Shown in pieces: positions 41,527-52,214 of a stretch of 64,000 bases of DNA. The notes beneath the pieces were generated by a model. It did no database searches, was not told the DNA's origin, and worked only from the letters and a program-made list of their open reading frames with translations. How positions within the stretch are numbered: the first letter of the stretch is position 1; each line of letters begins with the position of its first letter. This DNA comes from Bacteroidota bacterium. GTDB lineage: Bacteria > Bacteroidota > Bacteroidia > 2-12-FULL-35-15. The translations under genes and the position numbers were made by a program. The stretch is from positions 1 to 64,000 of the forward strand of contig JAQZBR010000004.1 of the NCBI GenBank assembly GCA_029237775.1. The letters are read 5' to 3'.

Positions 41527-42339
41527 TTACATCTTCACCAGATACAAATATGTGAATACAAAAGGTATAGCCATTAATAAGCTGTCAAAACGATCAAGTA
41601 TACCGCCATGCCCCGGTAATAATGTGCCTGAATCTTTCACGCCAATACTTCTTTTGTATAGCGACTCCACAAGATCGCCAAGCGTTCCGATAACGATCAA
41701 TATTGATGCTATAATAAACCAATCCGTTCGATCAATTGCTGTGTACCAGCCTGAGATAATATAAGTGACCAGATAAGCTATAAATGCCCCACCGATACAT
41801 CCTTCCCAGGATTTACCCGGAGAAACCCTGGGAAGAAGCTTGCGATTGCCGAAAGCAGATCCCGACAAATAGGCACCTGAATCATTGCTCCAGAGAACAA
41901 GCCAGCACCCAAATAAAATTTCGAAATTGTAGTTTCCATTGAAGTTCAGGATGTGGTGAAGGAGCGAAAAAGGAAGCGCCACATAAATTACTCCAAGGAA
42001 GGTGATGGCAATGTTTCCAAAAGGATTTTCCTTTTTCAGAAACAATTCGATCATGAAGATTATAAATAAAAAAGGAATGTTTAGCGCTAAAAGCCTTTTG
42101 TCGTAATGCCCACCGACAATCACCGCGTTGCTTGCAAACAATAAAGCTCCTGCAAATGTTCCCGCGCGTTTCTGGGGATTATTTCCTGCCTTTTCTGAAA
42201 GCTTGTAAAACTCCCAAAGGCCGAGGACGGTAATAACAAAAAATAAAATTGAGAAGCTCAGGTGACTGTAATACGTACAGCCTAAGAGAACGGCAACAAA
42301 TCCGGCAGCTGTAAGAGTACGTTTGAAAAAATTGTTCAC
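41527..42339 (-). CDS. cdsA: Phosphatidate cytidylyltransferase
   Basis: The 270-residue membrane enzyme makes CDP-diacylglycerol from phosphatidate and CTP. It has about eight transmembrane segments (e.g. FFKRTLTAAGFVAVLLGCTY and LSFSILFFVITVLGLWEFY). The C-terminal family signature SGTLLPGHGGILDRFDSLL, preceded by FGNRKLLPRVSPGKSWEGCI, is intact. It is last in the conserved minus-strand order rsfS-ftsH-LUD-cdsA. Confidence 0.93.
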   Translation of the reverse strand: MNNFFKRTLTAAGFVAVLLGCTYYSHLSFSILFFVITVLGLWEFYKLSEKAGNNPQKRAGTFAGALLFASNAVIVGGHYDKRLLALNIPFLFIIFMIELFLKKENPFGNIAITFLGVIYVALPFSLLHHILNFNGNYNFEILFGCWLVLWSNDSGAYLSGSAFGNRKLLPRVSPGKSWEGCIGGAFIAYLVTYIISGWYTAIDRTDWFIIASILIVIGTLGDLVESLYKRSIGVKDSGTLLPGHGGILDRFDSLLMAIPFVFTYLYLVKM

Positions 42340-42424
42340 CTGATTATTTTTTCCGCGCTCCGACTACGGATCTTTAAAATGCATTCTGATTTATGCTGTG
42401 TCGTGCCCAGCAATAAAATGTTAT

Positions 42425-43078
42425 CTATTCTGCCTGAAGGTCATCTATCATGAATACAAAGATCTCTCTCGGCCCATGAGCGCCCTGCACCAATGTTTTT
42501 TCAATATCAGCTGTACGGCTGGGCCCTGTGATAGTACTGATCATTGATGGCAGCTGACTGTTATATTTTTCCTTGATGAATTTAAGCCCATCCTTCACAT
42601 TGCTTACCAGCTGAGAGGTATAAGCTACAACTACATGAAAATTAGAGTAGACAGGAATTCTTCGTCCGGACAATTGTTTTGAACTCACCATCACGCTTCC
42701 CGTGCGCGCAATCAGACATTCGCAAAATGTAAGGCCGATATCCGTTTTTAAAAGATCTTCTTCTTTATCAGAAAATTTAATATTCCCTTTTGCAAGAAGT
42801 GTTTTGATCTCAGGCTCGAGAGTAAATATATTTTCCCAGTTATTATCCTTTACGAAGAAATCAAAATTTTCAATGAATTCCCCTTCATTCTCACAAAAAA
42901 CAAATTTACCGTTCAATGCTGAAAAATTCTGAGCAAACTGGATCTCCAGCGGCTCTTCCGAAATCGCAAAAATCTCGGATTCCTTATCCACGTCACCAAT
43001 TTCCTGTGGCGATTTATGGATCAGAGCTTTGCGTATTTTCTTTAAGATCTTTTCTTTTGAAGTAGTACTGTCCTGCAT
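42425..43078 (-). CDS. LUD-domain protein (LutC-like)
   Basis: The protein has 217 residues from ATG 43078 (an in-frame ATG at 43114 would add twelve). The N-terminal helix MQDSTTSKEKILKKIRKALI is followed by a LUD domain with TFCECLIARTGSVMVSS, VVVAYTSQLVSNVKDGLKFI and GPSRTADIEKTLVQGAHGPR. In firmicutes LutC works with LutA and LutB to oxidise lactate. Here it sits between ftsH and cdsA, a position often seen in Bacteroidota, and no lutB is nearby, so its role may be different. I chose 43078 because relatives begin at this helix. Confidence 0.82.
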   Translation of the reverse strand: MQDSTTSKEKILKKIRKALIHKSPQEIGDVDKESEIFAISEEPLEIQFAQNFSALNGKFVFCENEGEFIENFDFFVKDNNWENIFTLEPEIKTLLAKGNIKFSDKEEDLLKTDIGLTFCECLIARTGSVMVSSKQLSGRRIPVYSNFHVVVAYTSQLVSNVKDGLKFIKEKYNSQLPSMISTITGPSRTADIEKTLVQGAHGPREIFVFMIDDLQAE

Positions 43079-43150
43079 TATAGAATGATGATCTGTAATG
43101 CTAAAAGCCATCATAAAGCTTTAAGCGTTGCGAATATACGAACTGTATAA

Positions 43151-43185
43151 AAGCAAAAATACAGGCAGGGCCTGTATTTTTGCTT
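43151..43185 (-). terminator. Perfect hairpin between ftsH and the LUD gene
   Basis: AAGCAAAAATACAGG (43151-43165) and CCTGTATTTTTGCTT (43171-43185) form a perfect 15-bp stem with a 5-base loop, 12 bases after the ftsH stop. The U-rich 3' side on the minus strand fits termination, possibly partial since the LUD gene follows. Confidence 0.7.
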
Positions 43186-43196
43186 AACTTATTAAC

Positions 43197-45254
43197 CTAA
43201 AATAAGGTATTTGATGGCTTATCCGGTTCAGTATTTTTAGGCTTCTCTTCTTTCTTCTCGTCACTTTCTTTTGCCTTTTCAATTTCTCCCTGAGTGTTCG
43301 AATCCAGTTTGAGTAACGGTATCTCCTCCACATCGAAAGGACGCTTACCAAAGATCGTTTCAAGATCTTCTTTAAAGATCACCTCTTTTTCCAGAAGCTT
43401 TTCAGCAAGCATTGTCAATAAGTGCTTGTTATCTGTAAGGATCTTTTTTGCTCTTACGTATGCAAGCTCGATCATTTTGCTTGCTTCTTCGTCTATCGTT
43501 TGTGCAGTCTTTTCGCTATAAGGCTTGGTGAAACCATATTCATTTGCACCGGTAGAATCGTAATAACTCAAATTACCGATCTTATCATTCAGTCCATATA
43601 CGCTGATCATTGCGTAAGCTTGTTTTGTAACCTTTTCAAGATCACTTAAAGCACCTGTGGAGATCTTGCCGAAAATGATCTCTTCAGCAGCACGTCCGCC
43701 AAGTGTGGCGCACATTTCGTCCATCAGCTGCTCAGTTGTTGTGATCTGGCGCTCCTCAGGAAGATACCATGCTGCACCGAGTGAACGCCCGCGGGGAACA
43801 ATGGTTACTTTGATCAATGGATGCGCATGCTCCAGCAACCAGCTGGTGGAAGCATGTCCCGCCTCATGATATGCGATCACCTTTTTCTCATGTGTAGAGA
43901 TGATCTTGTTTTTCTTTTCCAAGCCACCAATGATACGATCAACCGCATCAAGGAAATCCTGCTTTTCAATTGTTTTCTTATCGTGTCGTGCAGCAATCAA
44001 TGCAGCTTCATTACAAATATTGGCGATGTCAGCACCCGAAAATCCCGGAGTTTGTTTTGCAAGGAAATCCACATCAACTGATGCATCAAGCTTCAATGGT
44101 TTTAAATGCACCTTAAAGATGTCTTTACGCTCATTCAGATCCGGCATATCCACATAGATCTGACGATCGAAACGGCCAGCACGCATTAAAGCGCGGTCAA
44201 GGATATCAGCACGGTTAGTTGCTGCAAGAATGATCACTCCGCTGTTCGTACCGAAACCGTCCATTTCAGTTAATAAAGCATTCAATGTGTTCTCACGCTC
44301 GTCATTTGCTCCCTGCGCAGGAGATTTGCCGCGCGCTCTTCCGATCGCATCGATCTCATCAATGAAAATGATACAAGGAGATTTTTCTTTTGCCTGACGG
44401 AAAAGATCACGTACACGTGAAGCACCAACACCGACAAACATTTCCACGAAGTCAGAACCTGATAAAGAGAAGAACGGAACCTTCGCTTCTCCTGCAACAG
44501 CTTTCGCAAGCAATGTTTTACCTGTACCCGGAGGTCCTACGAGCAATGCCCCTTTCGGGATCTTAGCGCCAAGTGCAGTATATTTTTTAGGATTCTTGAG
44601 GAAGTCAACGATCTCTTTGATCTCCACTTTTGCACCTTCAAGACCTGCAACATCATTAAATGTAATATTAACGTTTGTGTCTTTATCAAAAAGCTGAGCA
44701 CGTGATTTACCGATATTGAAGATCTGTCCGGCACCGCCTGAACCGCCACCCATTCTTCGCATGATCACGATCCAGATCACAACCATTAAGATGATCGGAA
44801 GGATCCAGCCTAATGCATCATACCAGTCGGTCCGTGTTTCTGTTTTCGGGTAAATGATTTCGTTAGGTAAAAAATCTTTCTGCTTCTCGTTCACTATCGT
44901 GGAGAAGTTATCAGGAATCCCTGTGATCTTATAATGAGGCCCGTTCGGAGTAAGCTTATCTGCTGCATAAGCAGGGTTATTCAGAAATTCTTTTTTAAGA
45001 TACACCTCAGCAACGCGCTCATTGGAAATGATCACAATCTTGTCCACCTGATGCTGCTTAAGCATGGTTTCATAAAAAACTGCAGATGGAACTTCTTTGA
45101 TTCCACCTTTGAAGTTGATCACCTGGAAAGCGATCAAGGCGACAGCTATAATTCCATAGATCCAGTAAAAATTAAAAGGAGCTTTTGGAAGATTTGGTTT
45201 TTTAGGGAATTTATCTTTAGGAATGTTTTCCTGGTCTTGTTTTTGGTCGCTCAT
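43197..45254 (-). CDS. ftsH: ATP-dependent zinc metalloprotease FtsH
   Basis: The 685-residue membrane-bound AAA+ protease degrades misfolded membrane proteins and regulatory targets. It has two transmembrane helices (about 30-48 [19 protein letters not shown] and about 148-165 [19 protein letters not shown]) around a periplasmic domain. The AAA+ part has Walker [19 protein letters not shown], Walker [13 protein letters not shown] and arginine finger region [10 protein letters not shown]; the M41 protease has HEAGHAS (zinc). The charged C-tail ([16 protein letters not shown]) is typical of Bacteroidota. It lies 11 bases after rsfS. Confidence 0.97.
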   Translation of the reverse strand: MSDQKQDQENIPKDKFPKKPNLPKAPFNFYWIYGIIAVALIAFQVINFKGGIKEVPSAVFYETMLKQHQVDKIVIISNERVAEVYLKKEFLNNPAYAADKLTPNGPHYKITGIPDNFSTIVNEKQKDFLPNEIIYPKTETRTDWYDALGWILPIILMVVIWIVIMRRMGGGSGGAGQIFNIGKSRAQLFDKDTNVNITFNDVAGLEGAKVEIKEIVDFLKNPKKYTALGAKIPKGALLVGPPGTGKTLLAKAVAGEAKVPFFSLSGSDFVEMFVGVGASRVRDLFRQAKEKSPCIIFIDEIDAIGRARGKSPAQGANDERENTLNALLTEMDGFGTNSGVIILAATNRADILDRALMRAGRFDRQIYVDMPDLNERKDIFKVHLKPLKLDASVDVDFLAKQTPGFSGADIANICNEAALIAARHDKKTIEKQDFLDAVDRIIGGLEKKNKIISTHEKKVIAYHEAGHASTSWLLEHAHPLIKVTIVPRGRSLGAAWYLPEERQITTTEQLMDEMCATLGGRAAEEIIFGKISTGALSDLEKVTKQAYAMISVYGLNDKIGNLSYYDSTGANEYGFTKPYSEKTAQTIDEEASKMIELAYVRAKKILTDNKHLLTMLAEKLLEKEVIFKEDLETIFGKRPFDVEEIPLLKLDSNTQGEIEKAKESDEKKEEKPKNTEPDKPSNTLF

Positions 45255-45265
45255 ATATCTTCTGA

Positions 45266-45859
45266 TTAATTTTCAAATGCAATTTCTTTTGTTTCGGCAT
45301 CCGCCCACAAAGATTCAAGGTTATAAAAATCACGTATGTGAGATTGAAAAACATGTACCACTACGGTGACATAATCTATCAGGATCCATTCTGAATTCTC
45401 AAAACCTTCTGATCTGTATGGTTTATCGCCTGTAGTCTTTCTTACCATTTCCTGTATCGATTCAGCTATAGCATTCACCTGTGTGTTTGAATCCGCCTGA
45501 CAGATAATGAAATAATCACATACACGATTATGGATCGACTGGAGGTTCATCACAGTGATGTTTTTCCCTTTGATCTCAAGAATACCCTCAACAACTGCAT
45601 CGGCTAACTTTTCAGTCGGGCCCTTCACAGTTTTCGGAGCTGCTTTCTTAGGTTCAGATTTTTTTGGTGAAGATGCTTTTTTAGGAGCGGATACTTTTTT
45701 TGCTACGGCCTTTTTAACTGTTTTAACAGCTTTGGAAGGTGTTTTGAGACTTTCTTTTTTTACTGCTTTTGCAGTTTTTTTAGGAGCAGATTTTACCGCG
45801 GTTTTTTTAACAGCTTTTGCTGCTTTTTTTGCCGGAGTTTTTTTAATAGTTTTCGCCAT
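45266..45859 (-). CDS. rsfS: Ribosomal silencing factor RsfS with histone-H1-like N-terminal tail
   Basis: RsfS binds ribosomal protein uL14 and blocks 30S/50S joining in slow growth. The C-terminal half (about 85-197) is the full domain: LADAVVEGILEIKGKNITVM, VCDYFIICQADSNTQVNAIA, SEGFENSEWILIDYVTVVVH and FYNLESLWADAE. The first about 80 residues are an extension of Lys/Ala/Pro/Val repeats (such as TPAKKAAKAVKK, SAPKKTAKAVKK and APKKASSPKK), unlike the usual 105-125-residue protein. The ATG at 45859 is used; the upstream codon is TTG. It heads the operon rsfS-ftsH. Confidence 0.9.
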   Translation of the reverse strand: MAKTIKKTPAKKAAKAVKKTAVKSAPKKTAKAVKKESLKTPSKAVKTVKKAVAKKVSAPKKASSPKKSEPKKAAPKTVKGPTEKLADAVVEGILEIKGKNITVMNLQSIHNRVCDYFIICQADSNTQVNAIAESIQEMVRKTTGDKPYRSEGFENSEWILIDYVTVVVHVFQSHIRDFYNLESLWADAETKEIAFEN

Positions 45860-45937
45860 CAATTTTTATATAAATTCATACTTTTAACCGGTAATGGATC
45901 TGGACAAAAATAATCAAATCTTTCGCAAAGCTGCCCT

Positions 45938-46696
45938 ATGAAAACTTTATTTACAGGACAGCATGCAGTCCATTTAACCGCAGTTGATTCTACCAACAGT
46001 TATGCCAGCGAAATGTTGCGCCAAATGAGGCCAAGTGAAGGGACAATTATCTACACTTTTGAGCAAACTCAGGGACGCGGACAAAGAGGTAATACATGGT
46101 ACAGCGAACCCAACAAGAACATAGCTCTCAGCCTTATTTTACACCCAAGCTTCCTTAAGATCTCGGAGCAGTTTTTACTCACTAAAATGGTGTCTCTTGC
46201 AGTGTCTGACTTAATGGCAGAATTGCTTCCGGAACAGCGATCAGAAGTTAAAATAAAATGGCCAAATGATATATATGTTGCCAGCCGAAAAATTGCGGGC
46301 ATACTGATAGAAAACACACTCGTATCTCAACACATACAAAGCTCCGTGATTGGAATCGGGATGAATGTCAACCAAACGGAATTTAGTGTCGAAAGCGGAA
46401 AGCCTGTTTCTCTGAAAATGCACTCAGGACAAGAGTATGATCTAAAACTGATAATTGATCGGCTGTGTGAGTTTATAGAGGCAAGATATCTTCAGCTCAA
46501 GGCAAGAAAAATGGAAGGGCTTGACCATACTTATTTACAGCGGTTATATCAGATCAATGAGTGGAAGAGTTACACGTCAGGGGATGAGGAATTTGAAGGA
46601 AGGATACTAAGTGTTTCAAATGAGGGAAAGTTGCAGGTGGAGCTGCAGAGCGGTGACGTGAAAGGGTTTGATTTGAAGGAGATAGGGTTGCGTTAA
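45938..46696 (+). CDS. birA: Biotin--[acetyl-CoA-carboxylase] ligase
   Basis: The 252-residue enzyme attaches biotin to carrier proteins such as AccB. The catalytic domain shows TQGRGQRGNTWYSEPNKNIA (biotinyl-AMP loop), VKIKWPNDIYVASRKIAGIL with the catalytic Lys region, and VIGIGMNVNQTEF, followed by a C-terminal SH3-like domain (EFEGRILSVSNEGKLQVEL). It lacks the N-terminal helix-turn-helix of E. coli BirA, so it is not a repressor. It is divergent from rsfS with 78 bases between. Confidence 0.93.
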   Translation: MKTLFTGQHAVHLTAVDSTNSYASEMLRQMRPSEGTIIYTFEQTQGRGQRGNTWYSEPNKNIALSLILHPSFLKISEQFLLTKMVSLAVSDLMAELLPEQRSEVKIKWPNDIYVASRKIAGILIENTLVSQHIQSSVIGIGMNVNQTEFSVESGKPVSLKMHSGQEYDLKLIIDRLCEFIEARYLQLKARKMEGLDHTYLQRLYQINEWKSYTSGDEEFEGRILSVSNEGKLQVELQSGDVKGFDLKEIGLR

Positions 46697-46719
46697 AATT
46701 CTATTATTCTTAGTCGCTT

Positions 46720-47325
46720 TCACTCAAGTTTAACAAAATCTTTTAAATCAAAATACTCCTCTCTCCAAAATTTGCTCTGGTTTGTAAAATCAAATGAAAA
46801 CTTGTTTGCAGAAGTAATTCTTTGTTTTTCATTTTTATATAATTGGATCAATCCATCCATTTCTGAAGTCGGTTTTTGTTCACCAAGTCTTCCGTTGTTG
46901 TTTAACGAAAGGTGGCCCACAAGTTTAAAATTGGCGTTGATTAAACTATCGCGAATAAAGGCCCCGTCCAGCATAATTTGATAACCTTTTTCGTTTTGGG
47001 GATTTTCAATCTTTCGTCCTATAAATTTTTTATGAAGAATAGAATCGATAGTTGGTTTTGTTGTTGATTCATAGTCGGTGAATAGCAGGCAGTACCAAAT
47101 TCCGCCTTCATATCTGGAAAAGTCAAAAACTATTCCTGCTCCATAAGTTAAACTGTCAATTTTAAATTCCAGACAGTCTCCTTTTTTAAATAACAGTTCA
47201 TTTTGATCGATGGTCTGACTTACGTTTTTGTCGGAGGGCACTTTGCCATTGCAAGCAGTTAACACTGCTGTCAGTAGTAACAACAGTCTTGTCAATATGC
47301 TTGTTTTTAAGGGTCGGCCAGCCAT
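46720..47325 (-). CDS. Lipoprotein of unknown function
   Basis: The 201-residue protein has a lipoprotein signal peptide with Cys in LTACNGKVPSDK. The rest is mixed: QNELLFKKGDCLEFKIDSLT and YGAGIVFDFSRYEGGIWYCL suggest a small beta-rich N-domain. The later part (NANFKLVGHLSLNNNGRLGE, YKNEKQRITSANKFSF) is charged. I do not recognise the family. It is followed by birA in convergent orientation (24 bp) and preceded by the citrate synthase terminator. Confidence 0.7.
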   Translation of the reverse strand: MAGRPLKTSILTRLLLLLTAVLTACNGKVPSDKNVSQTIDQNELLFKKGDCLEFKIDSLTYGAGIVFDFSRYEGGIWYCLLFTDYESTTKPTIDSILHKKFIGRKIENPQNEKGYQIMLDGAFIRDSLINANFKLVGHLSLNNNGRLGEQKPTSEMDGLIQLYKNEKQRITSANKFSFDFTNQSKFWREEYFDLKDFVKLE

Positions 47326-47356
47326 CTTCGCTAAACTTGTTAAAATATAAGGAAAG

Positions 47357-47386
47357 AAAAAGGACCATCTTCCGATGGTCCTTTTC
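47357..47386 (-). terminator. Terminator of the citrate synthase gene
   Basis: AAAAGGACCATC (47358-47369) and GATGGTCCTTTT (47374-47385) form a perfect 12-bp stem with loop TTCC, directly after the stop at 47388. Confidence 0.88.
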
Positions 47387-47387
47387 T

Positions 47388-48719
47388 TTACGCTTTTGCT
47401 GCAGTAGCTGCTGCGATCTTTTTCTTGATTCCTTCTGTAGTAATGGAACCCGGTCTTTCGATTGGATGACCCAAAGCTCTGTCCCAGATCAATGATGCCA
47501 GTACCCCAAGTGCACGCGAAACACCGAACAATACTGTATAGAACTCATGCTCAACCATTCCGTAGTGCGTTAATAATACACCTGAGTGCGAATCAACATT
47601 TGGCCAAGGGTTTTTGATCTTGCCAGTGCTCTCAAGGATCGGAGGAGCAACTTTGTAAACCATCTGAACGATTTCACAAAGATCATCAGCACCCTGAGGC
47701 TTGATGTAACGGTTATAGAAATCCTGCTGTGCTGTGAAACGAGGATCTGTCTTGCGAAGAACTGCATGTCCGTAACCCGGAACTACTTTCCCATCTGCAA
47801 GCGTCTTCTTAATATAATCTTCGATCTGTTTTTCAGTTGGCAATCCTCCACCTAACTCTTCTCTTAATTCAAGGATCCAGCTTAACACTTCCTGGTTAGC
47901 CAGTCCATGTAAAGGACCCGCTAAGCCGTTCATGCCCGCTGCGAAAGATAAATAAGGATCACTTAAAGCTGAACCTACCAAGTGAGTTGTGTGTGCAGAT
48001 ACATTTCCTCCCTCGTGATCTACGTGAATGGTCATGTACATGCGCATTAAGCGCTTCATGTCGAAAGACTCGTACCCCATCATGTGAGCAAGGTTAGCTG
48101 CCCAGTCTAATTTAGGATCCGGTTCGATATGTTCTCCGTTCTTATATTTTCTGCGATAGATATAAGCTGCAACACGCGGTAAACGTGCGATCAGATTCAT
48201 TGAATCTTCGTAGGTATAATCCCAGTAGTCTTTTTTGCTGATACCTTTTTTGTAAGCTGCGGCAAACACAGATTCAGTCTGCATTGCCATGATAGCCATT
48301 ACAAACTGTGTCATCGGATGCGTTGAAGCAGGCATCTTATCAAGCACATCAAAAACATGCTTAGGTACGATAGCTCTGCGAGCCCACATGTTACCCAAGT
48401 TCAGAACATCTTCCTGCGTTGGAAGCTCACCAAGAAGCATCAGGTAAAATATACCCTCAGGCAATGGCTCAGTGCCGCCTGGAGCTTTTGGAAGTTTTTC
48501 ACGAAGTTCAGGAATGGTATATCCGCGGAAACGGATTCCTTCTTCAGGATCAAGCTTTGATGTTTCAGTTACAAGGCCAACGATGCCCTTCATACCCTGG
48601 TAAACCTGTGCTACTGTGTATTCGCCCAACTTCACATCACCCTTTTCTTTGATGAGTTGTTTAACTTCTGCGGCCATCGGGCCTGCCTTTGCTGCGAATT
48701 TTTCTTTTAATGAATCCAT
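47388..48719 (-). CDS. Citrate synthase (eukaryote-like type)
   Basis: The 443-residue enzyme condenses acetyl-CoA and oxaloacetate in the citric acid cycle. The active-site motif HVDHEGGNVSAHTTHLVGSA, the AGPLHGLANQEVLSWILEL helix, GYGHAVLRKTDPRF and the C-terminal GVSRALGVLASLIWDRALG with RPGS are intact. Length and motif wording resemble mitochondrial-type enzymes more than E. coli GltA, a pattern seen in many Bacteroidota. It is terminated strongly; enolase lies upstream on the same strand with a 207-bp gap. Confidence 0.94.
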   Translation of the reverse strand: MDSLKEKFAAKAGPMAAEVKQLIKEKGDVKLGEYTVAQVYQGMKGIVGLVTETSKLDPEEGIRFRGYTIPELREKLPKAPGGTEPLPEGIFYLMLLGELPTQEDVLNLGNMWARRAIVPKHVFDVLDKMPASTHPMTQFVMAIMAMQTESVFAAAYKKGISKKDYWDYTYEDSMNLIARLPRVAAYIYRRKYKNGEHIEPDPKLDWAANLAHMMGYESFDMKRLMRMYMTIHVDHEGGNVSAHTTHLVGSALSDPYLSFAAGMNGLAGPLHGLANQEVLSWILELREELGGGLPTEKQIEDYIKKTLADGKVVPGYGHAVLRKTDPRFTAQQDFYNRYIKPQGADDLCEIVQMVYKVAPPILESTGKIKNPWPNVDSHSGVLLTHYGMVEHEFYTVLFGVSRALGVLASLIWDRALGHPIERPGSITTEGIKKKIAAATAAKA

Positions 48720-48926
48720 ATTATTTGAGTTTGGACTGATGTTTCGTTATTTCCGAAAGGTAAATGCTTTTTATGAGATTTGAAAACGGATCATAATAAT
48801 TATTTTATAATTGATTTTTTCATGGCTTTCGCTCGTTCTCGATACATTTTTTCTTGCAGAAAAAACACTCGAACTGACAAACACACAGCCTAAATCAACC
48901 AGTCTACCAATTCCTAATTAACTAAT

Positions 48927-50246
<1,320 letters not shown>

Positions 50247-50266
50247 TTATACTTTTAAAAGCAGAC

Positions 50267-50274
50267 CAAAAGTA
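50267..50274 (-). promoter_or_regulatory. Bacteroidota -7 element of eno
   Basis: On the minus strand TACTTTTG fits TAnnTTTG, 44 bases before the enolase ATG. A -33 TTTG was not found at the usual spacing. Confidence 0.5.
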
Positions 50275-50423
50275 AAAATAAAACTGTTATACCCTCTGCT
50301 TTTTTAAAGTCATAATAAGATTTTCTCCTGGAAAGGAGATATGAACAATCCCGGATGAAAAGTTCAGTTAGACACTCAGTAATTATACTTTCTATTTTGG
50401 GTAAATTCGCTAAAAACATAGTT

Positions 50424-50978
50424 ATGATCTGCATAATCGATTTCGGCAGTCCCAAAATTCCCGATATTGTTGAAAGCCTTGCCAAACTAGGCCGGACCTT
50501 CAGAGTTGTTCCCTGGGAAAACAGCCACATGATTGAAAAAGAAAGGGCAACCGCTTTAATACTTAGCGGTTCTCCGCTTTTGATAGGCAATACGGATATT
50601 GAACCGCATATAAAAAGATACGAATTCATTAAAACCACCAGCTTGCCGGTGCTTGGCATCTGTTATGGCCATCAGTTCCTTGGTGTGATTCACGGTTCCG
50701 ATCATTTTAAGGGGGAGGAAATCCGAAAGCTTACTGAAATCAAGATCATTGAAAAAGACCATCTTTTCAAAGGTTTTGAAAACAGTGTGATCATGAAGGA
50801 GGATCATACCGAAGGCATCACTTTGCCCCCCGGATTTATCCATTTAGCGAGTTCCGATAAATACGAAGTGGAAGCAATGAAACATCCGGAGAAAAATATC
50901 TATGGTGTTCAGTTTCATCCGGAGGTTTCGGGAGATAACGGAATGCAGTTACTTACCAACTTTTGCGAATTGATATAA
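50424..50978 (+). CDS. Class I glutamine amidotransferase (GuaA-like glutaminase domain)
   Basis: The 184-residue protein contains only the glutaminase domain. The nucleophile cysteine is in GICYGHQFLG, and the His-Glu pair is in YGVQFHPEVSG. The N-terminal strand MICIIDFGSPKIPDIVESL starts at 50424, which I prefer to the ATG at 50355 because the family begins here. It resembles the amidotransferase half of GMP synthetase, but no ATP-pyrophosphatase partner is adjacent. It is three bases upstream of the Spm-type membrane gene, so they are probably co-transcribed; the acceptor is unknown. Confidence 0.8.
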   Translation: MICIIDFGSPKIPDIVESLAKLGRTFRVVPWENSHMIEKERATALILSGSPLLIGNTDIEPHIKRYEFIKTTSLPVLGICYGHQFLGVIHGSDHFKGEEIRKLTEIKIIEKDHLFKGFENSVIMKEDHTEGITLPPGFIHLASSDKYEVEAMKHPEKNIYGVQFHPEVSGDNGMQLLTNFCELI

Positions 50979-50981
50979 CAC

Positions 50982-52214
50982 ATGGTTTTAAATTACATCT
51001 GGCTGGGGTTTTTCATTGTTGCCTTTATTGTTGCGCTTTTCAAGCTCATCTTTACAGGCGATACACAGATCTTTTCCACAATAGTCACAGGAAGTTTTGA
51101 TTCAGCAAAGACAGCTTTCGAGATCTCGATCGGACTTACAGGTATGATGGCCTTTTGGCTGGGAATCATGAAAGTCGCGGAGGAGGCCGGAGCTATCAGA
51201 CTGCTATCAAGGATCGTTTCACCCTTTTTCAGCCGCGTATTTCCGGGTATTCCGAAGGATCATCCTGCTTCAGGGCATATCCTGATGAACTTTTCTGCCA
51301 ACATGCTTGGACTGGGAAATGCCGCAACTCCTTTGGGATTGAAAGCAATGAACAGCATGCAAGAGCTCAACCCGCAGAAAGACACTGCTTCCAACGCCCA
51401 GATCATGTTCCTTGTGCTCAACACCGCGGGGCTTACCATCATACCGGTGAGTGTGATGGTTTATCGTTCACAGGCAGATGCCGCAAATCCTTCTGATGTA
51501 TTTATTCCTATTCTGCTTGCTACATTCGCAGGAACATTAGCCGGCTTTTTATCGGTGGCGATCCATCAAAAGATCAATCTTCTTGACCGGCTATTACTGA
51601 CATGTGTTCTTGGTTTCAGCTTGTTTGTCGGATGCCTCACCTGGTTCTTCACTACTTTACCTCAATCGCAGGTCGCAACAATATCAACTGTTTCAGGAAG
51701 TCTCATCATCTTTTCCCTGATCGTTCTTTTTCTTACGGGAGGATTAATTAAAAAGATCAATGTTTACGAGACCTTTATTGAAGGTGCTAAAGAAGGTTTC
51801 AACGTAGCGATAAAAGTGATTCCATATCTGGTAGCTATATTAGTTGGTGTGGCTGTTTTCAGGGCTTCAGGTGCAATGGATTTTCTTGTCGGAGGAATTT
51901 CCCTTTGCATTGCTGCATTAGGGATCAATACAGATTTTGTCCCGGCTCTTCCGACCGCTTTTATGAAATCCTTAAGCGGCAGCGGTGCGAACGGATTAAT
52001 GATCGATGTGATGAAACAGTACGGAGCAGATTCATTTGTCGGAAGGCTGGTGTGCACAATGCAGGGAGCGACTGATACAACATTTTATATCCTGGCTGTT
52101 TATTTCGGATCTGTGGGTATTAGAAAAACCAGGTACGCTTTAACCTGCGGATTGATCGCAGATCTTTTTGGAATGATAGCAGCGATCTTTATCTGCTATT
52201 TGTTCTTTCATTGA
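50982..52214 (+). CDS. Fused SpmA/SpmB-like nucleoside-recognition (Gate) membrane protein
   Basis: The 410-residue protein contains two Gate domains in one chain. The first half (about 40-200) has MMAFWLGIMKVAEEAGAIRL and MNFSANMLGLGNAATPLGLK, as in SpmA. The second half (about 265-410) has KVIPYLVAILVGVAVFRASG, SLSGSGANGLMIDVMKQYGA and MQGATDTTFYILAVYFGSVG, as in SpmB. In Bacillus the two are separate and linked to spore dehydration; non-sporulating bacteria carry the fused form with unknown function. Its 3' end overlaps the convergent GT39-type gene by 26 bases. Confidence 0.85.
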   Translation: MVLNYIWLGFFIVAFIVALFKLIFTGDTQIFSTIVTGSFDSAKTAFEISIGLTGMMAFWLGIMKVAEEAGAIRLLSRIVSPFFSRVFPGIPKDHPASGHILMNFSANMLGLGNAATPLGLKAMNSMQELNPQKDTASNAQIMFLVLNTAGLTIIPVSVMVYRSQADAANPSDVFIPILLATFAGTLAGFLSVAIHQKINLLDRLLLTCVLGFSLFVGCLTWFFTTLPQSQVATISTVSGSLIIFSLIVLFLTGGLIKKINVYETFIEGAKEGFNVAIKVIPYLVAILVGVAVFRASGAMDFLVGGISLCIAALGINTDFVPALPTAFMKSLSGSGANGLMIDVMKQYGADSFVGRLVCTMQGATDTTFYILAVYFGSVGIRKTRYALTCGLIADLFGMIAAIFICYLFFH

